NCBI RefSeq assembly: GCF_014697125.1
Contig: NZ_JACJRG010000021.1
Span: forward strand, 1 to 64,000
Reading direction: 5' to 3'
DNA: 64,000 nucleotides
Origin: Anabaena minutissima FACHB-250
GTDB lineage: Bacteria; Cyanobacteriota; Cyanobacteriia; Cyanobacteriales; Nostocaceae
Shown here in pieces: positions 8,296-16,873 of the stretch; positions within the stretch are counted from its first letter, which is position 1, and every line of letters begins with the position of its first letter. A model generated the notes under the pieces. It had not been told where the DNA came from. It was given only the letters and a program-made list of their open reading frames with translations, and ran no database searches. The translations under genes were made by a program, and so were the position numbers.

Positions 8296-8334
8296 TTACC
8301 AATGACTATTGACTAGTGACTATTGACTAATAAC
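8296..8334. repeat. Short heptamer array before the oxidoreductase
   Basis: Units of the type TGACTAT/TGACTAG repeat up to three bases before the start codon at 8337. Confidence 0.6.
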
Positions 8335-8336
8335 TC

Positions 8337-9377
8337 ATGATTAACATTGCTGTTATTGGGGTTGGACGCTGGGGAGTGCATTTACTGCGGAATTTTTTAG
8401 CACTAACTCAAGTTAATGTAGTGGCGGTAGTAGATCCGCACTCAGAAAGGTTGGCGGTAGTCAAGCAGCAATTTAACTTAGATGAAAGTGTTGTATTAAC
8501 GACTCAGTGGCAAGATTTACAGCAATTGTCAGGGTTAACAGGAGTTGCGATCGCCACTCCTGCTACTACCCATTATGCTTTAGTTAAAGATGCGCTCAAC
8601 TGGGGTTGTCACGTTTTAGCCGAGAAACCTTTAACTTTAGACCCAGTAGAATGCCTGGAACTTTGCAAACTGGCAGAGCAGAAGCAATTGATACTGATGG
8701 TTGACCACACCTATTTATTCCACCCAGCCGTTGAGGGCGGAAAAGCTGTAGTCCAAGCAGGTAAATTAGGTGATTTGCGTTACGGCTATGCAGCGCGTAC
8801 CCATTTAGGCCCTGTCCGCCAAGATGTCGATGCACTTTGGGATTTAGCCATTCATGATATTGCCATCTTCAACAACTGGTTAGGTCAACTACCCATCAGC
8901 GTACAAGCAACAGGTAAGGTGTGGCTACAAGCTGAAGAGAGTCAGAAAACTAACACCTCACCATCAGGTTTAGCTGATTTAGTTTGGGTAACACTCACCT
9001 ACCCAGATGGTTTTCAAGCCTTTATTCATCTGTGCTGGTTAAATCCTGATAAACAGCGTCGGTTAGCCGTAGTAGGTAGCCTCGGTACTTTGGTCTTTGA
9101 TGAAATGTCACCATCATCACCTTTGACGCTATTACATGGTGAATTTGAACAGCAGGGAAATCTCTTTTTACCAGTGAATCAAAATCAAGAAGTGCTGGAA
9201 TTACAAAAAGGAGAACCCTTACAAAGAGTTTGCACCACCTTTGTAACCAGTATCCTCCATAACACCCCCCCAAAAATTTCATCAGGTTGGGTAGGTACAG
9301 AGTTAGTCAAAATCCTCTCTGCACTCACAGAGTCTTTGCGTCAGAATGGTCAATCAATTGTCCTCAAAAATTTCTAA
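8337..9377 (+). CDS. Gfo/Idh/MocA-family oxidoreductase
   Basis: A 346-residue NAD(P)-dependent dehydrogenase, cytoplasmic by lack of signal or membrane segments. The Rossmann motif IAVIGVGRWGVHLLRNF begins at residue 4, and the family AEKPL motif is near residue 97 in HVLAEKPLTLDP. The C-terminal alpha/beta domain includes DLAIHDIAIFNNWLG near residue 165, with the catalytic His position of the family. The substrate cannot be deduced; related proteins act on sugars and nucleotide sugars. The start ATG follows an STRR array. No pathway partner is adjacent. Confidence 0.85.
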   Translation: MINIAVIGVGRWGVHLLRNFLALTQVNVVAVVDPHSERLAVVKQQFNLDESVVLTTQWQDLQQLSGLTGVAIATPATTHYALVKDALNWGCHVLAEKPLTLDPVECLELCKLAEQKQLILMVDHTYLFHPAVEGGKAVVQAGKLGDLRYGYAARTHLGPVRQDVDALWDLAIHDIAIFNNWLGQLPISVQATGKVWLQAEESQKTNTSPSGLADLVWVTLTYPDGFQAFIHLCWLNPDKQRRLAVVGSLGTLVFDEMSPSSPLTLLHGEFEQQGNLFLPVNQNQEVLELQKGEPLQRVCTTFVTSILHNTPPKISSGWVGTELVKILSALTESLRQNGQSIVLKNF

Positions 9378-9417
9378 CAAACTCCCCGCGCACCTCCGCA
9401 CCCCTCTGCGTTTGATT

Positions 9418-11409
9418 TTATTTCTGGACTGGTTGGGGAGCTAATTGAGATTGATTAGACTTATAGATTCCATTACCGTTGAGAGGAGTCTGTTCTGGCT
9501 GCGTAACAGCAGAATCGTCAGAATTAACTGCCAAATTTTCTGAACTTTCTGGTGTTGGGGTAAGCTTTGATATCTCAATTAGAGGTAAAGTAATTTTCAC
9601 CGACGTTCCCTTGTTTAGACCAGCACTTTCTAGGGTGATCGTACCGCCCATAAGTTCAATTAAGTTACGGGAAATTGCCAGACCCAAGCCTGTACCTTCA
9701 TGTTTACGTGTGTTGTTTCCATCTACCATCACAAAGGGACGGAATAGCTTTTGTTGTTGCGCGGGTTCAATTCCTAAACCTGTATCTGTGATGGTGACGG
9801 TGACTTGAGATTTGCCACCAGTATTATGCAAAGATGTGGAAATTGTAATACCACCTTCATCGGTGAATTTAGTAGCGTTACCAATAATATTGATTAATAC
9901 TTGTCTGAGTTTGGCTGCATCTGCCTTAACAGGAATTATTTCCGTACCTAAATTAGTTTTTAGTTGCAAACCTTTGTGTTGAACATTCACTGACTGCAAA
10001 TTGATCACTTCCAGTAATATTTGCCTAAAATCGAGTGGTTCTGTGACTACAGAGAGTTTACCTGCTTCAATTTTGGAAATATCTAGTAAATCATTAATAA
10101 TCCCCAGCAAGTGGATAGCTGTCTCATCAGCACGTTCTAGAAATTCGAGTTCTTCTTCCCGACTATCACACATATCATCTTTAACAAAGCGGATAGAGTT
10201 GATAATAATGTTAAGTGGATTGCGTAATTCGTGGGAAGTTGTTGCTAAAAATTGACTTTTAATTTGGTTGGCAGTTTTTGCTTCTTTCCAAGCAGTTTCT
10301 ATTTCTTCTGACCAAGCTTTTAGCCTATCAACCATTTGGTCTAGTGCTTGTGCTAGCTGATTAAATTCCCGGATTTTGAAGTTGTGGGGTATGGGGTTAG
10401 CGACGTGGTGGCTATGAATATTTAAGGCGTAGTCTCGTAATGTTTCTACGGGATTGGCTAGGTAAGGAGCTAAATATAAAGATGCCAGTAAGCTAGCACC
10501 AATTAAACCCACTGTTAACACAATCAAAATCAGTTTGATTTCTTCTAAACCTAATAGGGCATTATCTACACTTGTGACAGCCAGCACTACCCATTTTTGT
10601 TGTTTCTGGATGGTGATGGGGTCATTAATGGCTGTATAACCGACAACTAATTCTCTACCATCTCGAAAATACAAATTGATCGACTCTCTTTTACCTGCGA
10701 TCGCATTTTTGATAATACTTTTGAGTTGAGCTGCATCTCGGTGTTCTCTAATATTACTCCCCACCAAGTCCACTAATGGGTGTGCTAATATCGTCCCGTC
10801 TTCAGCAATGACCAGGGTTGAACCAGTTAGCGACCCAGGTTTATTTTTAGTTTGTTGGTATAAGGCTGATTGTAAACTCAAAGCATACCGCAATTGCCCA
10901 GAGCCATTGTAAACAGGTGCTAAAAGAACTAATCCTAGTTGTTGGGTTTTTCTTTGACCAGTAGTTCCTGACTTTGGTGGAGGGATGGTTCTGATATCTA
11001 CCCCGTTACTGGGGAAAGAGAGATTAATTGGCGTAATAGCTTGATTACCGCAGCTACTGGCAACGATGTTATCACTTTGTAAGTTAGTTAATTGTAAACA
11101 CTCAACGTAGTTGGGTAATTCTTGTGTTAACTGGGTGAGAAATTCTTGAATTTCCGTTGCTGACCCCGACTGGACAACCGTCGTGCGACTGGCAAGTGAT
11201 AAATTAATTTTGAGATTAGCGATCGCATTTAAAATTTTCTCTCCTTTGATCACAGCACTGTCCGTCAGATTTTGACGAGCTGTGTTCAATAAGCTAGAAC
11301 GTGCCTTATTCAAAGCCGCTATTTGGCCAATCAATAACACAGGCACAAACAGCAACAAAATTCTCGTTACTAAAATACGTCTAAAGGATGATTGACGGGG
11401 ATTAGCCAT
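9418..11409 (-). CDS. Membrane sensor histidine kinase
   Basis: A 663-residue two-component sensor kinase. There is an N-terminal membrane helix (about 12-33), a large extracytoplasmic sensing region of Cache type (about 34-290), a second helix (about 293-315), a HAMP-like linker, then HisKA with ATTSHELRNPLN carrying the phosphoacceptor His. The ATPase domain shows N-box IIGNATKF, G1 DTGLGIEP and G2 GTGLGLAIS. The tail after about 620 is low-complexity (serine, proline, glutamine) with no receiver domain. No response regulator is adjacent, so it is an orphan kinase here. The ligand cannot be predicted. Confidence 0.92.
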   Translation of the reverse strand: MANPRQSSFRRILVTRILLLFVPVLLIGQIAALNKARSSLLNTARQNLTDSAVIKGEKILNAIANLKINLSLASRTTVVQSGSATEIQEFLTQLTQELPNYVECLQLTNLQSDNIVASSCGNQAITPINLSFPSNGVDIRTIPPPKSGTTGQRKTQQLGLVLLAPVYNGSGQLRYALSLQSALYQQTKNKPGSLTGSTLVIAEDGTILAHPLVDLVGSNIREHRDAAQLKSIIKNAIAGKRESINLYFRDGRELVVGYTAINDPITIQKQQKWVVLAVTSVDNALLGLEEIKLILIVLTVGLIGASLLASLYLAPYLANPVETLRDYALNIHSHHVANPIPHNFKIREFNQLAQALDQMVDRLKAWSEEIETAWKEAKTANQIKSQFLATTSHELRNPLNIIINSIRFVKDDMCDSREEELEFLERADETAIHLLGIINDLLDISKIEAGKLSVVTEPLDFRQILLEVINLQSVNVQHKGLQLKTNLGTEIIPVKADAAKLRQVLINIIGNATKFTDEGGITISTSLHNTGGKSQVTVTITDTGLGIEPAQQQKLFRPFVMVDGNNTRKHEGTGLGLAISRNLIELMGGTITLESAGLNKGTSVKITLPLIEISKLTPTPESSENLAVNSDDSAVTQPEQTPLNGNGIYKSNQSQLAPQPVQK

Positions 11410-11802
11410 CGAGCGCGTCTCACTTCACAACTGAAAAACCACAACAGTCTAGATATGCAACTAAACCAGCTAAAGGAGACATTTTATAAATTTACCCATA
11501 TTTTATAATTAGCCCCCAAAGGTATCAAAGATTTAATCAACAAAAAGCAATGTGCTATACCAAAAATTGTAGTGGGTAGATGTGAGATGGACTTGTGCTG
11601 CATATTGATCAACTATCGCGGGGAAGAATTTAAAATGAAAAATTTTCAACAGCCATCTTGATGGCAGGCAGAATGTTTATGAGTTTTTAAATGTTTTTGT
11701 AACTGAGAACAAAACTATGCGAAAAATCTGAAATACGATATAATCCTATTCTTTAACTGCCTCCTGTCTTCAGTCACACAATCAGACTAGCAACCCAACC
11801 TA
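11410..11802. other. Intergenic region between divergent genes
   Basis: No gene or clear repeat is seen. It must carry the promoters for the histidine kinase and the RibD-like reductase. Confidence 0.6.
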
Positions 11803-12495
11803 ATGGTGCAAAATCGTCCATATACGACAGTAATTTTAGCCATGAGTGCAGATGGCAAAATAGCAGATTTTAAGCGATCGCCTGCTCGATTTGGCTCAGA
11901 TGTAGATAAAGCGCACCTAGAACAACAAATTGCTGCTGCTGATGCTGTGTTATTAGGTGCAGGCACTCTGTGCGCCTATGGTACAACACTGACAATATCA
12001 CAACCGATACTTTTACAGCATCGACAACAAGAAGGTAAAACTAACCAGCCGATTCATATAGTCACTACACAGTCTGGCAACCTCAATCCGGAAATTAAAT
12101 TTTTTCAGCAAGGAATTACACGCTGGTTGCTGACAACTACGGTAGGCGCACAATCTTGGCAAGGACGATCAGAATTTGACCAGATTTTAGTTTTTGAAAC
12201 ACCAACGGGAAAAATTGATCCTATTGCTGCCTTAAAATATTTAGCCTCTCTAGGTATAGCACGCTTGGCTGTTTTAGGTGGAGGAGCATTGGTAGCTTCT
12301 CTGCTGGAGTCAGATTTAATAGATGAATTATGGCTGACTGTTTGCCCTTTAATCTTAGGTGGTGTAAATGCACCGACACCAGTAGACGGTCAAGGGTTTA
12401 TGTCACAGTTAGCTCCTCGGTTGGAACTTTTAGAAGTTAAAACAATAAACCAAGAAGTTTTTCTCCATTATCGTCTGCAACAACCAATAGATTAG
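11803..12495 (+). CDS. RibD C-terminal-type reductase
   Basis: A 230-residue protein of the dihydrofolate-reductase-like RibD_C family, which in riboflavin synthesis reduces the pyrimidine ribosyl side chain with NADPH. Seen: TTVILAMSADGKIAD at the start, AADAVLLGAGTLCAYG near residue 45, and LGGGALVASLLESDLIDELWLTVCPLILGG near residue 160-190, all typical of the fold. The N-terminal deaminase half of full RibD is absent, so this is a stand-alone reductase. It could serve riboflavin synthesis or another pteridine/pyrimidine reduction. The ATG at 11803 gives the normal family length. Confidence 0.85.
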   Translation: MVQNRPYTTVILAMSADGKIADFKRSPARFGSDVDKAHLEQQIAAADAVLLGAGTLCAYGTTLTISQPILLQHRQQEGKTNQPIHIVTTQSGNLNPEIKFFQQGITRWLLTTTVGAQSWQGRSEFDQILVFETPTGKIDPIAALKYLASLGIARLAVLGGGALVASLLESDLIDELWLTVCPLILGGVNAPTPVDGQGFMSQLAPRLELLEVKTINQEVFLHYRLQQPID

Positions 12496-12579
12496 ATTAC
12501 GCTATTCATTGGGTATCAGGGAAAAGGCGAAAGGGTAAGGATTATGCTTTCCCCAATTCCCAGCCTTATCAATTTTGGA

Positions 12580-12733
12580 TTTGCAATGAGTGGATTTTAG
12601 ATTATTCAATCCAAAATCCGTCTTGAAAAGTTGAGCCACTGCGTTGGACGGGTTTCCCGGCTTGTAGCAAGTGGCGTTCCTAGGTTGGGAAACCCGCCTA
12701 CAGAACTTTCCGCAAAATCTAAAATTCCCAGTC
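12580..12733. repeat. Intergenic repeat, copy A
   Basis: It runs from GAGTGGATTTTAGATT through GAGCCACTGCGTTGGACG, GGTTTCCCGGCTTGTAGC and GTTGGGAAACCCGCC to TTTCCGCAAAATCTAAAATT. A near-identical copy with an extra internal segment is at 14439-14669. The internal GGGTTTCCC and GGGAAACCC form a stem. Confidence 0.8.
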
Positions 12734-12769
12734 CCCAATCCCCAATCCCCAATACTTAATCCCCTAACA

Positions 12770-13948
12770 ATGGTAGAACAACTCAAGCCGCGTTATTCTA
12801 GCGTTTGGATCAACAAAGTTGCTGAAGTACCCCAAGATGCCTGGGATGCTTTAGCTTTACCCCTCAAAACTCCTTTTTTAGAGTGGGATTGGTTGCATAA
12901 TCTGGAAAATTCCCAGAGTGCTACAGCTAAAACTGGCTGGCTACCAAATCACTTGACTTTATGGCGAGACAAAACGCTGATTGCTGTTGCTGTGTTATAT
13001 CTCAAAGGTCATAGTTATGGCGAATTTATCTTTGATCAGCAGTGGGCAGAGTTAGCGGAACGCATCGGGGTGCAATATTACCCGAAACTTTTGGGGATGA
13101 CTCCATTTACTCCAGCTGAAGGTTATCGGTTTTTAATTGCACCTGGGGAAGATGAGCAGGAAATTACAGCGATGATGGTACATGAAATTGATGATTTTTG
13201 TCTCAAAAATCATATTTCAGGCTGTCATTTTCTCTATGTTGACCCCGATTGGCAACCGATTTTGGCACAAACAGGTTTTACCCCTTGGTTACACCATAGT
13301 TATATTTGGGAAAATTTAGGATTTCAGAGTTTTGATGATTACTTGTTGGGTTTTAATGCTAACCAGCGTCGTAATATCAAGCGAGAACGCAAGGCTGTAG
13401 AAAAAGTAGGTTTAAAACTACAACCACTAACTGGGGATGATATTCCTAAATCTTTGTTTCCTTTGATGTACCAGTTTTATGCTGACACTTGTGATAAGTT
13501 TGGCTGGTGGGGTAGCAAGTATTTAACCAAACAGTTTTTTGAGCAGTTACACAATAATTATCGTCATCGAGTTGTATTTTTTGCTGCCTATAGCGAACAA
13601 GATGAACGTCAACCGGTGGGTATGTCTTTTTGCTTGTTTAAAGACGATAGATTATACGGTCGCTATTGGGGAAGTTTTCAAGAAATCGATTGCTTACACT
13701 TTGATGCTTGTTATTATGCACCGATTGAATGGGCGATCGCTAACGGCATCCAATCATTTGATCCCGGTGCTGGCGGACGGCATAAAAAACGTCGCGGGTT
13801 TCCTGCTGCGCCTAATTACAGTCTGCATCGCTTCTATAATAGTCGTCTATCACAAATCTTACTTCCCTACATTAAGGAAGTAAATCAACTCGAACAGCAA
13901 GAAATTGAGGCGATTAATACAGAGTTACCTTTTAGTAAACAAGAGTAG
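12770..13948 (+). CDS. Peptidoglycan-biosynthesis/recognition GNAT-like protein (COG3146)
   Basis: A 392-residue protein of the COG3146 (former DUF482) family with a GNAT acyltransferase fold. Typical features are PFLEWDWLHNLENSQSA near residue 35, PFTPAEGYRFL near 120, NQRRNIKRERKAV near residue 205 and FDPGAGGRHKKRRGF near 360. The family is annotated for peptidoglycan biosynthesis or recognition on weak evidence, so the true substrate is open. The start MVEQLKPRYSS at 12770 is chosen over an upstream in-frame ATG at 12671, which would translate repeat copy A. No pathway partner is adjacent. Confidence 0.8.
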   Translation: MVEQLKPRYSSVWINKVAEVPQDAWDALALPLKTPFLEWDWLHNLENSQSATAKTGWLPNHLTLWRDKTLIAVAVLYLKGHSYGEFIFDQQWAELAERIGVQYYPKLLGMTPFTPAEGYRFLIAPGEDEQEITAMMVHEIDDFCLKNHISGCHFLYVDPDWQPILAQTGFTPWLHHSYIWENLGFQSFDDYLLGFNANQRRNIKRERKAVEKVGLKLQPLTGDDIPKSLFPLMYQFYADTCDKFGWWGSKYLTKQFFEQLHNNYRHRVVFFAAYSEQDERQPVGMSFCLFKDDRLYGRYWGSFQEIDCLHFDACYYAPIEWAIANGIQSFDPGAGGRHKKRRGFPAAPNYSLHRFYNSRLSQILLPYIKEVNQLEQQEIEAINTELPFSKQE

Positions 13949-14039
13949 TTGATATTTGCTAAATGATAGCTGAGAAAGATTTACACTTGATATGGAGTGT
14001 AAAAACCCCGAATAAATAAATTTAATTTTGAGAACGTTT

Positions 14040-14423
14040 ATGGATTTGATACTGGAAAATTTGGCGGCTATTGATAATAGACTTTCTCAGCGTCACATCG
14101 AGCTTGATCCTGATGGATATTTCATTATCTATTTGGATCGAGCAGAGGGTTTAATTTATGCTAAACATTTTACAAATGTCATTGATGACCGTGGTTTAGC
14201 CGTAGATCCAGAAACAGGAAAAGTTATTCCTGCTAAGGGTAAAGTGGAACGCACCCACACAACAGTATTTAGCGGTAGAACAGCTAAAGAACTATGCGTC
14301 AGAATTTTTGAGGAAACTCAGCCCTGTCCTGTAAGTCAGCTAGACCACGCAGCTTATTTGGGTCGTGAATTTGTCCGCGCTGAAGTAGCTTTAGTCGCAG
14401 GGCAAGAGTATATCCAAGATTAA
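14040..14423 (+). CDS. DUF4346-like cyanobacterial protein
   Basis: A 127-residue soluble protein starting MDLILENLAAIDNRLSQRHI. The segments DPDGYFIIYLDRAEGLIYAKH, DDRGLAVDPETGKVIP and GRTAKELCVRIFE match what I recall of the cyanobacterial DUF4346 family, distantly related to a methyltransferase subunit. No enzymatic role is established. A TTG start four codons upstream (14028) is possible, but the ATG fits better. It lies 92 bp after the GNAT-like gene, possibly the same transcript. Confidence 0.65.
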   Translation: MDLILENLAAIDNRLSQRHIELDPDGYFIIYLDRAEGLIYAKHFTNVIDDRGLAVDPETGKVIPAKGKVERTHTTVFSGRTAKELCVRIFEETQPCPVSQLDHAAYLGREFVRAEVALVAGQEYIQD

Positions 14424-14438
14424 GGATATGGGGTGATT

Positions 14439-14669
14439 CAATGAGTGGATTTTGGATTTACGATTTTGGATTCAGTTTCAATCTAAAATCCGCCTTGAAA
14501 AGTTGAGCCACTGCGTTGGACGAAGAGAAGTGCGGTCTTCTCTACGAGAGGCTGCGCCAAGGGCTTTGCCCAAGTGGAGCAACTTCGGGGTTTCCCGGCT
14601 TGTAGCAAGTGGCGTTCCTAGGTTGGGAAACCCGCCTACAGAACTTTCCGCAAAATCTAAAATTTCCAT
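14439..14669. repeat. Intergenic repeat, copy B, with a 66-bp insertion
   Basis: The same element as 12580-12733 in the same orientation. After GCGTTGGACG a segment at about 14523-14588 is inserted, then the element resumes with GGTTTCCCGGCTTGTAGC. The insert begins CGAAGAGAAG and ends CAACTTCG, so its edges are partly complementary. The repeat ends 15 bp from the stop of the TPM gene. Confidence 0.8.
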
Positions 14670-14683
14670 TTCCCACTCTCTAA

Positions 14684-15391
14684 TTACCCTTCAGATGATG
14701 GTTGAACTGCCAAATATATATAGTAAGTCGCCATGGGAATAATAGTGGCGGCGATTAAAAGTCCGACTACCCAAGCAGTGGCGTTACCTTTGTCAGTTTC
14801 TTCCGCTTTTTTGAAAGTGCCTTCTACCTGTACTTTGTCAACGATTTCGGGAGGGCCGGGATCAGGTTGACCAGAGAGAACCGCAACTAGGCGATCGCTC
14901 GTATCCAAAAATGCCTGATTATATTTATTACCATCCCGTAAGGGTGCAGCTAATGTTTCATCAGCCACACTCTTAGCAATATCATCTGTTAGCAGAGATT
15001 TGGCTTGATCCCCAGAAATAATTGCAGTGCCGTTAGTAACTGTATCCAGCACTAACAAAGTTTGATTTGCTTTAGCTTCCTCAGTAGGAAACCATTGGTC
15101 AAATAGTGCCTTAGCAAAGCTTTCTGGGGTTTCCCCATAATCTAAGCGGCGAATTATCACAAATCTGACTTCATTACCTGTTTGCTTTGCCAATTCCTCG
15201 AAGGTTTTGCTAATCTGACCTTCGTTGATACGGCTGATAACTTCACTTTGATCTACAACCCAGGTAGAATCTCCTGGTGTGAGGTTGGGTATCTGATATA
15301 CACCTGTCGCTAATGCAGAGGTGGTAAATAGCGAAGAAGCTAGAATCACCGTCAGCAAAGGTAAAATCAGCCGGATGAGAAGTTTTTTCAT
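14684..15391 (-). CDS. TPM-domain protein, Psb32-like
   Basis: A 235-residue exported membrane protein. A signal peptide (MKKLLIRLILPLLTVILASS…) covers residues 1-28 with cleavage likely after SALA. The TPM domain (about 40-175) contains WVVDQSEVISRINEGQ, VRFVIIRRLDYGETPESFA and LLVLDTVTNGTAIISGD. A single membrane helix near residue 205-226 anchors the C-terminus. This architecture is shared with Psb32, a thylakoid protein involved in photosystem II repair, and with DUF477 proteins generally. The start MKKLL is preferred over an ATG ten codons upstream because it gives a clean signal peptide. A Psb32 assignment is likely but not certain. Confidence 0.75.
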   Translation of the reverse strand: MKKLLIRLILPLLTVILASSLFTTSALATGVYQIPNLTPGDSTWVVDQSEVISRINEGQISKTFEELAKQTGNEVRFVIIRRLDYGETPESFAKALFDQWFPTEEAKANQTLLVLDTVTNGTAIISGDQAKSLLTDDIAKSVADETLAAPLRDGNKYNQAFLDTSDRLVAVLSGQPDPGPPEIVDKVQVEGTFKKAEETDKGNATAWVVGLLIAATIIPMATYYIYLAVQPSSEG

Positions 15392-15578
15392 CCTAAAAAC
15401 TTGGTTGAGGAGCTGTTCCATTTGATGATCCTATAATACCGACTAGCATCAAAAATACTATACAACTAATGTCAAAATCTCTTCTTGTATCGATTTACAT
15501 GGCTTAATCAGGTTTTGATACGAATTACGTAAAGCCTGCGGCATAGCTGCGCTTAGAGCGTAGCGGGACGTTAGTCCA

Positions 15579-16115
15579 TTACGAATTAATCAAATGTGGA
15601 CACTTGGCTAAAAACGTAGATGCTTTATTGTGAGCATCAGGATCATCAAGATGTGCTGGTGTCGGTCGAATTATGCCATTAAATAAATCATCAAATCCGT
15701 AGGGGGCAAAAAATTCCCATTCCCCTTGAGGATTTAACCTCACACCCACAGCCGTCGCCGTGTGTAACCAATCTTGAATCCCATCCTCTGTACTAGTGTA
15801 GGGACGGCGGCCAGAACGCCAACGGGCGAAACTGGCTTGATTTTTGACATCAAACTCATAATCAGGAAACTGTTGTGTCAAGCTGGTTTTAGCAGCTAGT
15901 TCTTGGGTGCGCTCGCCTGTTTGATCAAAGAAAGCAATATCAAAATCTTTAATAAATAACCCACATTCTTCTCCAAAGATGGAACGCCAAACAGTATTTC
16001 TCACCGCACCCCCAGCTAACCACCAATTCGGGAGATGTAATTGAGCGATCGCAGGTAATATTTTACCAACAGGTGTATCAGCCAAAATCATTTGTAAGCG
16101 AGTTTGATGATCCAT
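15579..16115 (-). CDS. Nucleotidyltransferase family protein
   Basis: A 178-residue protein of the NTP_transf_6 (former DUF925) type. The WWLAGGAVRNTVW motif near residue 31 and the acidic KDFDIAFFD pair near residue 55 fit a nucleotidyltransferase active site (G-S-like turn followed by DxD). The later DDLFNGIIRPTP segment is also typical. The substrate is unknown. The ATG at 16115 gives full family length. It stands alone between the TPM gene and a repeat-filled region. Confidence 0.8.
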   Translation of the reverse strand: MDHQTRLQMILADTPVGKILPAIAQLHLPNWWLAGGAVRNTVWRSIFGEECGLFIKDFDIAFFDQTGERTQELAAKTSLTQQFPDYEFDVKNQASFARWRSGRRPYTSTEDGIQDWLHTATAVGVRLNPQGEWEFFAPYGFDDLFNGIIRPTPAHLDDPDAHNKASTFLAKCPHLINS

Positions 16116-16657
16116 AAGTTAGATGTAATTGTGGGGGTGAAAAGGCGATGGCGTACCCGCCCACCGGAGGCGATCGCAATGACGATGTATATTTAACGTA
16201 AATTCGATGACCTTTCCCTCTCCTGTGAGGAACTACGGTGTACACACATCTGGAGTGCTAGGTGCTAAATGTGGCTTGATCCCCCTAAATCCCCCTTCAA
16301 AAGGGGGACTTTGATTCTATTTCCCCCCTTTTTTAAGCTACCGTGTATACACACATCTAGAGTGCTAGGTGCTAAATGTGGTTTGATCCCCCTAAATCCC
16401 CCTTCAAAAGGGGGACTTTGATTCTATTTCCCCCCTTTTTTAAGGGGGGTTAGGGGGGATCAAAACGATACGGTATAAAGTTATCAGACTGATGTGTACA
16501 CCGTAGCGTAGCCTACAAGGCAAAGGGAAGAACAACAAAGCAAAATTACGCTTCTTACTCCCCTCTCCGCGTCGGAGAGGGGTTGGGGGAGAGGTCAAAA
16601 ATACTTGTATAACGCACATTATATTTAATAGTGCATGACTATATCACACTCGTAAAT
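16116..16657. other. Repeat-filled intergenic region
   Basis: No gene seen. It contains a tandem duplication of about 107 bp (16241-16347 and 16348-16454) made of TACACACATCT, GTGCTAGGTGCTAAATG and the palindromic GATCCCCCTAAATCCCCC/GGGGGA element. A further dispersed repeat CCCCTCTCC…GGAGAGGGG lies near 16560. Confidence 0.7.
16241..16465. repeat. 107-bp tandem duplication of a GATCCCCCT-type repeat
   Basis: TACACACATCTGGAGTGC at 16241 recurs as TACACACATCTAGAGTGC at 16348. Both are followed by the same CCCCCTAAATCCCCCTTC hairpin-forming block. Only the second copy has the closing GGGGGGTTAGGGGGGATC arm (16442-16459). Confidence 0.8.
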
Positions 16658-16867
16658 CAGCCTTTGAACTCCATTCATCAGCCTCAGAACTCCATTAACG
16701 AGCCTTTGAACTCCATTAACGAGCCTCAGAACTCCATTCATCAGCCTCAGAACTCCATTCATCAGCCTTTGAACTCCATTCATCAGCCTTTGAACTCCAT
16801 TCATTAGCCTCAGAACTCCATTCATCAGCCTTTGAACTCCATTTATCAGCCTCAGAACTCCATTAAC
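16658..16867. repeat. Ten-copy 21-bp tandem array
   Basis: Units such as CAGCCTTTGAACTCCATTC plus AT, with a CAGCCTCAGAACTCC variant, repeat exactly ten times. The two variants alternate irregularly. The array ends 7 bp beyond the stop codon of the NACHT gene. The unit length is divisible by three, so the minus strand is open throughout (MNGVLRL-type heptapeptides), but no start context suggests translation. Confidence 0.85.
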
Positions 16868-16873
16868 GAGTAT

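Noticed and set aside
14452..14742. Open frames on both strands across repeat copy B
   Set aside because: They consist of the repeat and its insertion.
16625..16825. Open frame of MNGVLRL-type heptapeptides
   Set aside because: It is the 21-bp array read on the minus strand, with no ribosome site.
16658..16867. Possible CRISPR array
   Set aside because: Units are contiguous with no unique spacers.
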